This document shows, piece after piece, positions 55,670 to 64,000 of a stretch of 64,000 bases of DNA. The notes beneath the pieces were generated by a model, which saw nothing but the letters and a program-made list of their open reading frames with translations, did not search any database and was not told where the DNA came from. Both the position numbers and the translations under genes were made by a program. The first letter of the stretch is position 1. Every line of letters starts with the position of its first letter. The DNA lies in assembly GCA_945876385.1 (NCBI GenBank), contig CAMCNU010000001.1, positions 124,001-188,000 of the forward strand. Reading direction: 5' to 3'. This DNA is from an uncultured Veillonellaceae bacterium. Lineage in GTDB: Bacteria > Bacillota > Negativicutes > Veillonellales > Negativicoccaceae.

Positions 55670-56697
55670 AACGCAGAAATTATCCGTTTACGGCTATTGT
55701 AGGGCAAGAAATGATGAAAAAGGCATTGATTTTAAATGCGATTAACCCTTCTATCGGCGGCGTTTTGATTAAAGGGGAAAAAGGCACCGCCAAATCAACG
55801 GCAGTTCGTGCATTGGCGGATGTGTTGCCGCCGATTATGGCTGTGGAGGGATGTCCGTTTCGGTGTGACCCGGCGGAGCCCGGGCTCTATTGTCCCGAGT
55901 GTGCGGCGAAGGCGCAACGCGATGAACGTATGCCGACGTTGGAAACGCGGATGAAAGTCGTCGAGCTGCCGGTGAATGCAACGGAAGACCGTGTGGTGGG
56001 GACGTTGGATTTGGAACATGCCATTACCGAGGGGAAAAAGAAGTTTGAACCGGGTATTTTGGCAGAAGCCAATCGAAATATTTTGTATGTCGATGAAATC
56101 AATTTGTTGGACGATCATGTAGTGGATGTGCTCTTGGATGCCGCGGCCATGGGCGTCAACACGGTAGAGCGAGAAGGGGTCTCGGTGTCCCATCCGGCTA
56201 AATTTGTATTAATCGGCACGATGAATCCGGAAGAAGGCGATATTCGTCCTCAATTGCTTGACCGTTTCGGCATGTCCGTCGAGGTATATGGCGAACACGA
56301 AGCTTCACAACGGGTAGAGGTCATTAAGCGACGCCTGGCATTTGAATCGAATCCTGAGGAATTTTGTGCGGAATATGCACAAACGCAGCAAGAGCTGGCG
56401 GAACAATTGCTGGCGGCGAGAGATATTTTGCCGACGGTAGAAGTTGCGGACGAGATTTTGCAACAGGCCGCAGAGTTGTCGATTCGCTTGGATGTGGATG
56501 GACATCGGGCCGATATCACGATGCTGAAAACTGCGATTACGATAGCCGCTTGCGATCGCCGCAATCAAGTGAGTCCCGCTGATTTGCGGGAGGCGGCAGT
56601 GTTGGTATTGCCGCATCGGATGCGTCGTCGTCCGTTTGAAGAAACGGGATTGGATATGGCGGTAATTGACGAAGTGCTGGGACAGGATCACGCATGA
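55666..56697 (+). CDS. ChlI/BchI-like AAA+ chelatase subunit
   Basis: The 343-residue AAA+ ATPase has [16 protein letters not shown], Walker [10 protein letters not shown] (residues 37-45), Walker [14 protein letters not shown] and sensor [19 protein letters not shown]. Between Walker A and B is an insert with four cysteines (63, 67, 76 and 79) that could hold a metal or Fe-S site. With a ChlD-like partner it powers the CobN-type subunit. The start overlaps the radical SAM stop, and its stop overlaps the ChlD gene. Confidence 0.93.
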   Translation: MKRRNYPFTAIVGQEMMKKALILNAINPSIGGVLIKGEKGTAKSTAVRALADVLPPIMAVEGCPFRCDPAEPGLYCPECAAKAQRDERMPTLETRMKVVELPVNATEDRVVGTLDLEHAITEGKKKFEPGILAEANRNILYVDEINLLDDHVVDVLLDAAAMGVNTVEREGVSVSHPAKFVLIGTMNPEEGDIRPQLLDRFGMSVEVYGEHEASQRVEVIKRRLAFESNPEEFCAEYAQTQQELAEQLLAARDILPTVEVADEILQQAAELSIRLDVDGHRADITMLKTAITIAACDRRNQVSPADLREAAVLVLPHRMRRRPFEETGLDMAVIDEVLGQDHA

Positions 56698-58658
56698 CGA
56701 TGAGATATTTGTATCCGTTTGCCGCCGTTGTAGGTAATGATGACGTGAAAGAAGCGCTGCTGATTGCATTGGTCAATCCGCGTGTCGGCGGAGTCTTGAT
56801 TTCTGGCGATAAAGCCAGTGCCAAGACAACTCTTATTCGCGCATCGGCAGCGTTGACACCGATGCGCATTGTCGAGTTACCGCTGTCGGCTACTGAAGAC
56901 AGAATTTTCGGGCATATCGACTTGGAAAAGACGCTTGCGGACGGCCGCAAGGTGTTATCGGAAGGGCTGTTGGCTGCAGCGCATCACAATATTTTGTATA
57001 TTGATGAAGTCAATCTTTTGCGTCGAGATGTATTGTCCGCGGTGCTGCAAGCACATGATTTGCAGGAAAATCGAATTGAGCGGGAGGGCATTTCCTATCG
57101 TCATGATGCCGATTTTTTGCTTGTCGGCAGTATGAATCCGCAAGAGGGCACGCTGGACGCTTCCGTGCTTGATCGTTTCGGCCTGTTCGTCAACGCGGAG
57201 GCGAGTGATGAGCCGGCGCAGCGAGTCGAAATCATGCGCCGAGTGCTTCAATATGAACGAGACCGCATTCGATTCGTAGATAGGTATGCAGAGGAGACGG
57301 CGTCACTGCAGGAACAAGTCCGCAAGGCTGTTGTGTTGGTTGCGGCGATGAAGCCGCCGGCACCGATGTTGCAATTGGCGGCGGCATATGCGGAAAAAGC
57401 TTGGCTGGCAGGTCATCGGGGTGATGTTATTTTACTTGAAGCGGCCAAGGCGATTGCGGCGTTGGCCGGACGCTCTTTTTTGATACCGGAAGACATGGAA
57501 CGAGCAGCGTATTTTGTTTTGCCGCATCGAATGCGCAAGCCTCCGGCGGCACCGCCGCAAGAGTCGGAAAGCGAAGAGCAGGAAGAATCGTCCGCAGAGG
57601 ATACCGATACCGCTCCGGCAGAGGATAGCACCGAGCGAGACGGAGATGAAAATCAGAACTCCGGTGAGGACAGCGGTGCAGAAGACAGCGACTATCCGGA
57701 TACTCCGCATACGGAATCCGAGCCGGAAAATAATACGACAGATGAACCGCAGGAAGAAGAGGACTCCGCGGAGGAAAATACAGACTACCATTCACAAGCA
57801 CCGCTTCCGCCGGAGAGTTGGGAAGATATTGATAAGGCGTTGGCACAACTGCAATTGCAAATGACGACCGGAATGGATCGGCACGAACGTAAGGGGAGCG
57901 GTAAGCGGCAGCGAACCAAAACGAATCTGCGGCAAGGCCGGTATATTCGTGCTGCGTTGACCGGTAAGAAAGTAACGGATTTGGCTCTGGATGCGACCAT
58001 TCGGGCTGCCGCTCCCTATCAGCGGCACCGTAATCGAGGCGGATTGGCGATAGCGTTGACCGAATCGGATTTGCGGCAAAAAGTGCGTGAAAAACGGACA
58101 GGGACTGTATTTTTGTTTTGTGTCGACGCCTCCGGCTCAATGGGTGCCAAACATCGCATGGGAGTTGTTAAAGGCGTTATTTACGGACTGCTGCAAGATG
58201 CATATGAGAAGCGTGACCGCGTCGGACTCATTACCTTCCGCCGTGAGCAAGCGGAGGTGCTGTTGCCGATTACACGCAGTATCGATTTGGCGCAGCGTGA
58301 ATTACGGGAATTACCGACCGGCGGCAAAACGCCGTTGGCGGCCGGAATGCAGTTGTCGCTTGCGACGTTACAGCAGCTACGCTATCAGGATGCGGAAGTC
58401 AGACCGGTATTTATTTTGGTGACGGACGGCAGAGCGACCGCCGCACTGCAAGACGGCAACCCCGTGGCCGATGCCGAGCAGTTGGCAACGGTGTTCAGGA
58501 GAGCCAACATTACTTCCGTAGTGATTGATACGGAAACCGATTTTATCAGTATGGGCATTGCGAAAAAAATCGCAGAACTTATGGGAGCTCATTATTATCA
58601 CATGAAGAGGTTGTCGGATGAAAATGTGCTGGCGATTGTACAGGATTTGCGTATATAG
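56694..58658 (+). CDS. ChlD/BchD-like chelatase subunit (AAA+ plus VWA)
   Basis: The 654-residue protein has an N-terminal AAA+ domain with a variant Walker A (GDKASAKTT), intact Walker [11 protein letters not shown] and [19 protein letters not shown]. An acidic low-complexity linker (about residues 285-375, rich in Glu, Asp, Ser and Pro) follows. The C-terminal von Willebrand A domain has the MIDAS motif DASGSMG near residue 478 and VTDGRAT. This is the ChlD layout that joins the AAA+ ring to the large chelatase subunit. Two large subunits in the operon may share it. The next gene starts 41 bases before its stop. Confidence 0.93.
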   Translation: MTMRYLYPFAAVVGNDDVKEALLIALVNPRVGGVLISGDKASAKTTLIRASAALTPMRIVELPLSATEDRIFGHIDLEKTLADGRKVLSEGLLAAAHHNILYIDEVNLLRRDVLSAVLQAHDLQENRIEREGISYRHDADFLLVGSMNPQEGTLDASVLDRFGLFVNAEASDEPAQRVEIMRRVLQYERDRIRFVDRYAEETASLQEQVRKAVVLVAAMKPPAPMLQLAAAYAEKAWLAGHRGDVILLEAAKAIAALAGRSFLIPEDMERAAYFVLPHRMRKPPAAPPQESESEEQEESSAEDTDTAPAEDSTERDGDENQNSGEDSGAEDSDYPDTPHTESEPENNTTDEPQEEEDSAEENTDYHSQAPLPPESWEDIDKALAQLQLQMTTGMDRHERKGSGKRQRTKTNLRQGRYIRAALTGKKVTDLALDATIRAAAPYQRHRNRGGLAIALTESDLRQKVREKRTGTVFLFCVDASGSMGAKHRMGVVKGVIYGLLQDAYEKRDRVGLITFRREQAEVLLPITRSIDLAQRELRELPTGGKTPLAAGMQLSLATLQQLRYQDAEVRPVFILVTDGRATAALQDGNPVADAEQLATVFRRANITSVVIDTETDFISMGIAKKIAELMGAHYYHMKRLSDENVLAIVQDLRI

Positions 58659-59667
58659 CTGCCTGGTGGTGCTGCTATGCTCGTTGACTGCATGCAGCTA
58701 TGTGTTGCCGCAGCCGGAAACAAAGCGAGTCGTCATCGACGGATTGGGGCGTCCGATATCGTTACCGGAAAAACCGCAACGCGTGATTGCGTTGGATATT
58801 GCTACGAGCGAAATTTCCATGTTACTTGTCCCGTATGAGCGATTGATTGCGGTCAGCTATTTTATGGATGACCCGGGCATTTGTAATTTGAGCGTGGAAG
58901 CGCAAGCCATTCCCGGACGCGTCGAACGCAGTGTGGAGCATATTCTCTCCTTGGAGCCGGATTTGGTTCTGGTGACGTCGCCCGGCAAGGATGACTTGCG
59001 GACACAGCTGGAGGATATCGGTATTCCGGTGTTTGTGATTGCACGACCGTACAGTGCGGAAGATATCGAGACGAACGTGCGTATGCTGGGAGACGTATTG
59101 GGGAATCCTGCGCAAGCAGAAACGTTGTGCCGCGCGATGGAGACGGACTTGGAACGCATTCGCACCGCCATCGCACAGGTAAATCCGGCGCGTCCGCAAC
59201 GCATTTTGCGTATCAGTCGTATCGGTCCGTTAGGCACCAAGGGGAGCAATGTAGATGCGGTGATTCGGGAAGCGCAATGCATTAATGTCGGTGCGGATAT
59301 CGGTCTCGGCGAAGGCGTATTGCTGCAAGAAATATTGTTACAGGAAAATATCGATAAGCTGTTGTTGCCGACATGGGATTTCAAGGGTAGAGATCACTTG
59401 GAGGAATTGGCGGAGTATTATGCTCAGGATCCTGCATGGCAAACGGTGCCTGCGATTCGAGAGCGACAGTTTATCTATATTCCCGATTATTTATTAACGG
59501 CGCAGACGCCGTATCGCATTTTTGCGACCGGGGAATTGGCAGCGCGTGCATATGGGATTACTTGGGAAAGCGAACTCATGCCGCTTTTGCCGAAGAGCAG
59601 CATTCGTCAAGCGGACTGGGCCAATCCCGCAATCGGCGCGAGTATCGTGTATAAGGAAGATATCTGA
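58618..59667 (+). CDS. ABC binding lipoprotein 1 (BtuF/FecB family)
   Basis: The 349-residue protein has a lipoprotein signal with lipobox SLTAC (cysteine near residue 26). Then come IDGLGRPISLPEKPQRVIALD, EHILSLEPDLVLVTSPGKDD, a long linking helix and AARAYGITW, as in type III metal-chelate binding proteins. It would deliver ligand to the FecCD permease of the operon. The start ATG lies inside chlD; a second ATG two codons on is an alternative. Confidence 0.88.
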   Translation: MKMCWRLYRICVYSCLVVLLCSLTACSYVLPQPETKRVVIDGLGRPISLPEKPQRVIALDIATSEISMLLVPYERLIAVSYFMDDPGICNLSVEAQAIPGRVERSVEHILSLEPDLVLVTSPGKDDLRTQLEDIGIPVFVIARPYSAEDIETNVRMLGDVLGNPAQAETLCRAMETDLERIRTAIAQVNPARPQRILRISRIGPLGTKGSNVDAVIREAQCINVGADIGLGEGVLLQEILLQENIDKLLLPTWDFKGRDHLEELAEYYAQDPAWQTVPAIRERQFIYIPDYLLTAQTPYRIFATGELAARAYGITWESELMPLLPKSSIRQADWANPAIGASIVYKEDI

Positions 59668-59678
59668 GGGAGAAACAG

Positions 59679-60572
59679 ATGAAACAATGGGGGAGAATTG
59701 TTGTTATACTGTGCTTGCTGATTTTGGGATTGACTGCTTGTCGGCCGTTGCCCGAAGCGGATGTGCAGTCGGCGGAAAGTCCGCAGCATATTGTTTCGCT
59801 GGGCGTCAGCAACGATGAGATGTTGCTGGAGTTAGTCGATACGAATCGTATTGCAGCCATCTCGGCGATGCCGAGCAATTTGCCCGAGGCCGCCGCGCGC
59901 GTATCCGGGAGAGCCACCACTTCACTGGAGTCGGTAGTGGCATATCAACCGGACTTATTTATCGGTTCGGAATGGATGAGCGCTGATTTTATTGCACAGG
60001 TCAATGCCGCAGGCATCCGTGTCCATTTGGTCAATACACCCCGTTCGATTGCGGAGATGCGACAGGAAATCCGCACATTGGGCGAGATTTTACATGTGCC
60101 GCAGGAAGCGGCACAAATGAATGCGAAGATAGATGCGTCCTTACAACATATTCAGCAGATTGTGCGGGAGGGGATAGACAGGGGAATTCCTGCACCGCGA
60201 GTTGCGTATTATTCCAATATGGGTATTACGGGAGGAATCGGCAGTTTGTTTGACGCGCTCTGTCGGGAGATGCAGATGACCAATGTTGCGGCCGAGGCCG
60301 GTTTGCGTGACGGCGAAGTGCTGTCAAAAGAACAATTGGTCGCATTGGCGCCGGATTTTATTGTCATTTCCGGGTCTGAATACGATCAAGACAATTATCA
60401 GGCCATCGATGCGGCGTCGCTACTGGGGGATCCTTCTTTACAAACGGTTCCTGCCGTAGTGAATCGGCGTATCTGTGTAGTGGATGCACGCCATTTGTTG
60501 AGTTTGAATCGGTTTATTTTGGTGGCAGGGGAAGAAATTGCCGCTTACTGGTATGCAGGACAGGGAGATTGA
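59679..60572 (+). CDS. ABC binding lipoprotein 2 (BtuF/FecB family)
   Basis: The 297-residue protein has a lipobox GLTAC (cysteine near residue 21), PQHIVSLGVSNDEMLLEL, VVAYQPDLFIGSEWMSAD and VDARHLLSLNRFI. It is a second, clearly different type III binding protein next to the first; identity between the two looks low. Two binding proteins on one transporter suggest two related ligands or a relay. The next gene starts one base after its stop. Confidence 0.87.
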   Translation: MKQWGRIVVILCLLILGLTACRPLPEADVQSAESPQHIVSLGVSNDEMLLELVDTNRIAAISAMPSNLPEAAARVSGRATTSLESVVAYQPDLFIGSEWMSADFIAQVNAAGIRVHLVNTPRSIAEMRQEIRTLGEILHVPQEAAQMNAKIDASLQHIQQIVREGIDRGIPAPRVAYYSNMGITGGIGSLFDALCREMQMTNVAAEAGLRDGEVLSKEQLVALAPDFIVISGSEYDQDNYQAIDAASLLGDPSLQTVPAVVNRRICVVDARHLLSLNRFILVAGEEIAAYWYAGQGD

Positions 60573-60573
60573 C

Positions 60574-63500
60574 ATGAATCATCAAAGCCGAATTATATTT
60601 GTCACGAATATGGGCAGACAATATCATCTGATGAAACGAGCGGCAGAAGGCTTTGTGAAACAGACGGGAATTGCATTGGATGTCATCGCCGTGGATATGA
60701 TGACGGAATGGTCAGCGGAGTGGGAGAAGCGTATCCGAGAGGCCGACTTCAGCTTATTGACATACATGGGGAGCGGTCTGGACACGACTTTTCTCCGGAT
60801 GTTTGCACGGGAAGCGACACGCTTGGATAAGCCGTATTTGATGTTGATTGATAAAGAAGTGACTCCGGATATGTACGGCCACATCGACTGGGCGGATATC
60901 GTCCGAATCAAAACCTACATCGCCTATAGCGGCTTGGATAATTTCAAGGGATTGGCACAATGGATGGCGCATCGCTTTGTGAGTGCGAATGTGGGATATG
61001 AGTCGCCGAAAGAATTGCCGTGGGAAGGAATTTGGCATTCTGAAAATCATCGTATGTATCCGAATTTGACATCGTATTTGGCCACACAGCCGCATCCCGA
61101 GCGACCGGCGGTAGGGATTTTATTTTACCGAGAAGAGTGGATTGCGGGTGATTTGGCGTATCAGACAAAGCTTGTCAATGCGTTGGCGGAGCTGGGATTG
61201 ATTGGGGCTCCTTTTTTTGCGCAGCATACGGGTGACGAAACGGTCGGCTCTCCGAATTTGTCTGTTTCCTTAACCAAGCTGTTCGGTACGCAAGATGGCG
61301 GACTGGGTATCTCCGCGTTGATTAATATGAGCAAGTTTTCAATGATCGGGTTGCAATCCGTAGCGGCGACAGATTTGCTGCGTTGGAACATTCCGGTGCT
61401 GCAAGGTTACGGCATGTACATGTCGGAAGAAGAGTGGCGGGAATCGGTGCAAGGGATGACGGCGATGGACGTCAATTTGGGTGTGTCCTTGCCGGAGGTC
61501 GACGGGGTCATTCATGGCGGTGTCGTTGCGGCCAAAACAGAAGACAGCGAGACCGGAGAGTATCGGTATCTGCCGGTAGAGGAAAGAATTTGTGCAATCG
61601 CGCGAAAAGCGGCCGCTTGGGTTCGCTTGCGGGATAAAAAGAATAAAGATAAAAAAGTAGCAATTATGTTTCATAATTACCCGCCGGATAATGCCTCCAT
61701 CGGATCGGCAGTGGGGCTCGACTCGATTGAATCGGTACGCCGTTTGCTGGCGGCAATGAAAGATGCCGGCTATGTGGTGGATACCATACCGGAGGATACA
61801 GATGCATTGATTCGCGATATCACCCGGCATGCGACTAACGATCGCCGCTATGTCGATGAATCGGTCTGGGATAACGCGGAGGCGAAACTGCCTGAAACGG
61901 CCTATCGCGATTGGTTCCAAAGCAAGAGCAAGCGCGTACAAACGCAAATGGAAGAAGGTTGGGGCGAGGCGCCGGGAAATGTATTTTATCATGACGGGCA
62001 TTTGTTGATTCCGGGATATTTTAACGGTAATGTATTTATTACTGTCCAACCGCCGCGAGGATTCGGCGAAGACCCCGGGAAGTTGTATCACTCACCGGAT
62101 GTTTCGCCGACGCACCAGTATGAAGCGGTATACTATTGGATTCGGGAAGTGTTTCAAGCGGATGCAATTTTTCACATCGGTACTCACGGGACACTGGAGT
62201 GGCTGCCCGGGAAAGGCACCGGCTTGTCGGCGGATTGCTATCCGGAGATGGCAATTGACGATTTGCCGAATATTTATCCGTACTGGACGACAATCGTCGG
62301 CGAAGGGATTCAAGCCAAGCGTCGCAGTGCCGCTTGCTTAATCGGTCATTTGACGCCGCCCCAAGATCGAAGCGGTTTGTACGAGGGCATGGAAGAAATG
62401 GAAAATTTGCTGGATGAGTATTTCCATTTCAAATCCGAAAAGCCTGAAATGTTGTCCACGCTGGAAGAGGAGATTGTCAAGCAAGCAAAGAAAATTCATT
62501 TGTGGGAAGAAATACGCGGTGTAGAGGAAATGTCACTTGATGAGTTGGCAACGTCCTGTCATCGCTATCTGACCGATATCAAGCAAATGCAGATGCGTGT
62601 CGCGTTACATGTCTTGGGACAAGCGCCCGAAGGCCGGCATAAGAGAAACTTTTTATTGGCATTATTGCGTGTTCGCAATAATCAGTATTCGCCGTTGCCG
62701 GAAGCGGTATCGGCTTTGTATGATTGGGATTGGGACGAATTACAGGCGCATCCGGAGAAGATGTCTGCGGACGGTACCCTGCAGGCGCAACAAATCGACC
62801 GTGTGTGGGAGATTTGTGAAATGCTGATTGAGCAAGTGGAAAACGGAGAATCGCCTCGGACGTTGGCGGAGCAACTTTGCCGGGAGGTGAAGAGCGTACG
62901 CGAGGAAACCGTAGAAGAGCTGATCGGTGTACTGACCTGGATGAATGAGGTGTTGAGCCGTCGTTTGGACGACACGACACAGGAGATGCAAAATGCCTTG
63001 CGAGCATTGTGCGGGGAATATATCGAGCCGGGGCCGGGAGGCGCACCGACTTCCGGGCGGGCGGATATTTTGCCGACAGGAAGAAGTTTCTTCGGGATAG
63101 ATGCCAGACGACTGCCGACAAAAGCGGCATGGGCCATCGGGCAGCAGATGGCCGACGATGTGATTCGTCAATTTATCGAGGAACAAGGGCGGTATCCCGA
63201 GATGGTGGGGATTGTGCTTTGGGCGGGGGCGAATACACGCAGTCACGGGCAGTGTATTGCCCAATTCTTATCCTTAATCGGCGTGAGACCGGTATGGCAA
63301 GCGGGATCCGGGCGTGTTGTGGGGATTGAAGCCATTCCGATTGAGGAGCTGGGACGTCCGCGTATTGACGTTACGGGACGAATCAGCGGACTGTTTCGTG
63401 ATATGATGCCGACACCTTCACAGTGGTTGGATAAAGCGATGCGCTTGGTGGCGGAATTAGATGAACCGGAGGAGCAAAATTATATCCGCAAACATGTCGG

Positions 63501-64000
63501 CGACGATGTGGAATGGTTGATGCGGGAAGAAGGACTGTCGCATGAGGAGGCCTTTGAGCAGGCCCGTTGGCGTATTTTCGGCGATCCACCGGGCGCATAC
63601 GGTGCGGGAGTCAGTGATCTCTTGGAAGAAAAGAATTGGGAAACGATTGATGATATCGCCGAAGTATATGTACGCTGGGGCGGACATGCTTACAGCCGAA
63701 ACAGTAAGGGCGAATATTCGCCGACGCTGTTTCGACGCCGTTTGGAACAAATGGAAGTGACGATACAAAACCAAGATAACCGTGAAGTCAGCATGTTGTC
63801 ATCGGATGATTACAACGCATATCACGGCGGAATGATTGCGGCGGTGCGTAGCCACAGCGGTAAGATGCCGATGTCATACGCGGGAGATTCATCCGATCGC
63901 AGTCGTGTCAAGGTCAGAACGTTGCGGGAAGAGATGCATCGGATGTTTCGGGCGGAAGCGGCCAATCCCAAGTTTATATCGGGAATGAAAGAACACGGCT
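60574..64000 (+). CDS. CobN/ChlH-family chelatase large subunit, copy 2, 3' end outside window
   Basis: The frame is open from the ATG at 60574 to the window edge, giving at least 1142 residues. It has HNYPPDNASIGSAVGLDSIE, HDGHLLIPGYFNGNVFITV, the hallmark HIGTHGTLEWLPGKGTG (His534 and His538), PGGAPTSGRADILPTGRS, DVTGRISGLFRDMMP and GDPPGAYGAGVSD. It is a paralogue of the 48712 gene, closest in the last two-thirds and different in the first 300 residues, where substrate choice may lie. GGGAG precedes the ATG. The end should lie not far outside the window by family length. Confidence 0.94.
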   Translation, partial: MNHQSRIIFVTNMGRQYHLMKRAAEGFVKQTGIALDVIAVDMMTEWSAEWEKRIREADFSLLTYMGSGLDTTFLRMFAREATRLDKPYLMLIDKEVTPDMYGHIDWADIVRIKTYIAYSGLDNFKGLAQWMAHRFVSANVGYESPKELPWEGIWHSENHRMYPNLTSYLATQPHPERPAVGILFYREEWIAGDLAYQTKLVNALAELGLIGAPFFAQHTGDETVGSPNLSVSLTKLFGTQDGGLGISALINMSKFSMIGLQSVAATDLLRWNIPVLQGYGMYMSEEEWRESVQGMTAMDVNLGVSLPEVDGVIHGGVVAAKTEDSETGEYRYLPVEERICAIARKAAAWVRLRDKKNKDKKVAIMFHNYPPDNASIGSAVGLDSIESVRRLLAAMKDAGYVVDTIPEDTDALIRDITRHATNDRRYVDESVWDNAEAKLPETAYRDWFQSKSKRVQTQMEEGWGEAPGNVFYHDGHLLIPGYFNGNVFITVQPPRGFGEDPGKLYHSPDVSPTHQYEAVYYWIREVFQADAIFHIGTHGTLEWLPGKGTGLSADCYPEMAIDDLPNIYPYWTTIVGEGIQAKRRSAACLIGHLTPPQDRSGLYEGMEEMENLLDEYFHFKSEKPEMLSTLEEEIVKQAKKIHLWEEIRGVEEMSLDELATSCHRYLTDIKQMQMRVALHVLGQAPEGRHKRNFLLALLRVRNNQYSPLPEAVSALYDWDWDELQAHPEKMSADGTLQAQQIDRVWEICEMLIEQVENGESPRTLAEQLCREVKSVREETVEELIGVLTWMNEVLSRRLDDTTQEMQNALRALCGEYIEPGPGGAPTSGRADILPTGRSFFGIDARRLPTKAAWAIGQQMADDVIRQFIEEQGRYPEMVGIVLWAGANTRSHGQCIAQFLSLIGVRPVWQAGSGRVVGIEAIPIEELGRPRIDVTGRISGLFRDMMPTPSQWLDKAMRLVAELDEPEEQNYIRKHVGDDVEWLMREEGLSHEEAFEQARWRIFGDPPGAYGAGVSDLLEEKNWETIDDIAEVYVRWGGHAYSRNSKGEYSPTLFRRRLEQMEVTIQNQDNREVSMLSSDDYNAYHGGMIAAVRSHSGKMPMSYAGDSSDRSRVKVRTLREEMHRMFRAEAANPKFISGMKEHG

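Noticed and set aside
57546-57830. A frameshift or repeat expansion in the chlD linker
   Set aside because: The frame stays open through the acidic low-complexity linker, which is normal for ChlD proteins.
45327-58658. A chlorophyll synthesis cluster (BchLNB with BchHID)
   Set aside because: No other bch genes occur, the organism type is a fermenting anaerobe, and the large subunits look like CobN with transport genes alongside.

Overview
The window reads as a chromosomal segment of an anaerobic, diderm member of the Firmicutes, most likely Negativicutes (Veillonellaceae-like; a Negativicoccus or Megasphaera relative would fit, but no species can be fixed from this sequence alone). The reasons are a Firmicutes-style division cluster (DUF881 and small basic protein between ftsQ and ftsZ), a TonB-dependent outer-membrane receptor, an anaerobic cobalamin pathway, and methylmalonyl-CoA mutase with its MeaB chaperone, as in succinate-to-propionate fermentation. 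No rRNA, tRNA, CRISPR array, insertion sequence or prophage was seen.

Layout. 1-9.0 kb: housekeeping genes, namely a FakB/DegV plus FakA-like pair, a minus-strand DUF4127 and TRIC-channel pair, an M16C peptidase, GluQ and a CoA-binding protein. 9.1-22.8 kb: the division and wall (dcw) cluster mraZ-rsmH-ftsL-murE-murF-mraY-murD-murG-murC-ddl-ftsQ-DUF881-sbp-ftsZ. It starts with MraZ boxes over its own promoter and ends at a strong terminator; ftsI, ftsW, murB and ftsA are absent. 22.9-31.5 kb: yajQ followed by tightly packed cbiD-E-T-F-G-H-J-C and a BtuCD-type transporter. 31.5-33.8 kb: TPP riboswitch and the thiamine salvage genes thiD-thiM-thiE. 33.8-36.0 kb (minus): a lipoprotein metallo-complex binding protein and an exported CbiK-type cobaltochelatase. 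36.3-42.9 kb: a small protein, a cobalamin riboswitch, mutA-mutB-meaB, and a second small protein paralogous to the first. Both small proteins resemble DnaA domain I. 43.0-45.0 kb: a TonB receptor.

45.0-64.0 kb is the most unusual part. A strong promoter, a second cobalamin riboswitch and a terminator lead into an apparently unbroken operon. It encodes a NifH/BchL-like iron protein, two NifD/NifK-like proteins, a CobN-family chelatase large subunit, a FecCD permease, an ABC ATPase, a radical SAM/SPASM protein, ChlI-like and ChlD-like chelatase AAA+ subunits, two lipoprotein binding proteins, and a second CobN-family protein that runs off the window. Most junctions overlap by a few bases.

Inference: the operon imports a metal-tetrapyrrole or corrinoid-like compound and remodels it, with nitrogenase-type ring reduction, radical chemistry and ATP-driven metal insertion or removal, to serve the cell's cobalamin or cobalt economy. 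The riboswitch ties it to cobalamin status. The substrate and the direction of the chemistry cannot be read from the sequence.
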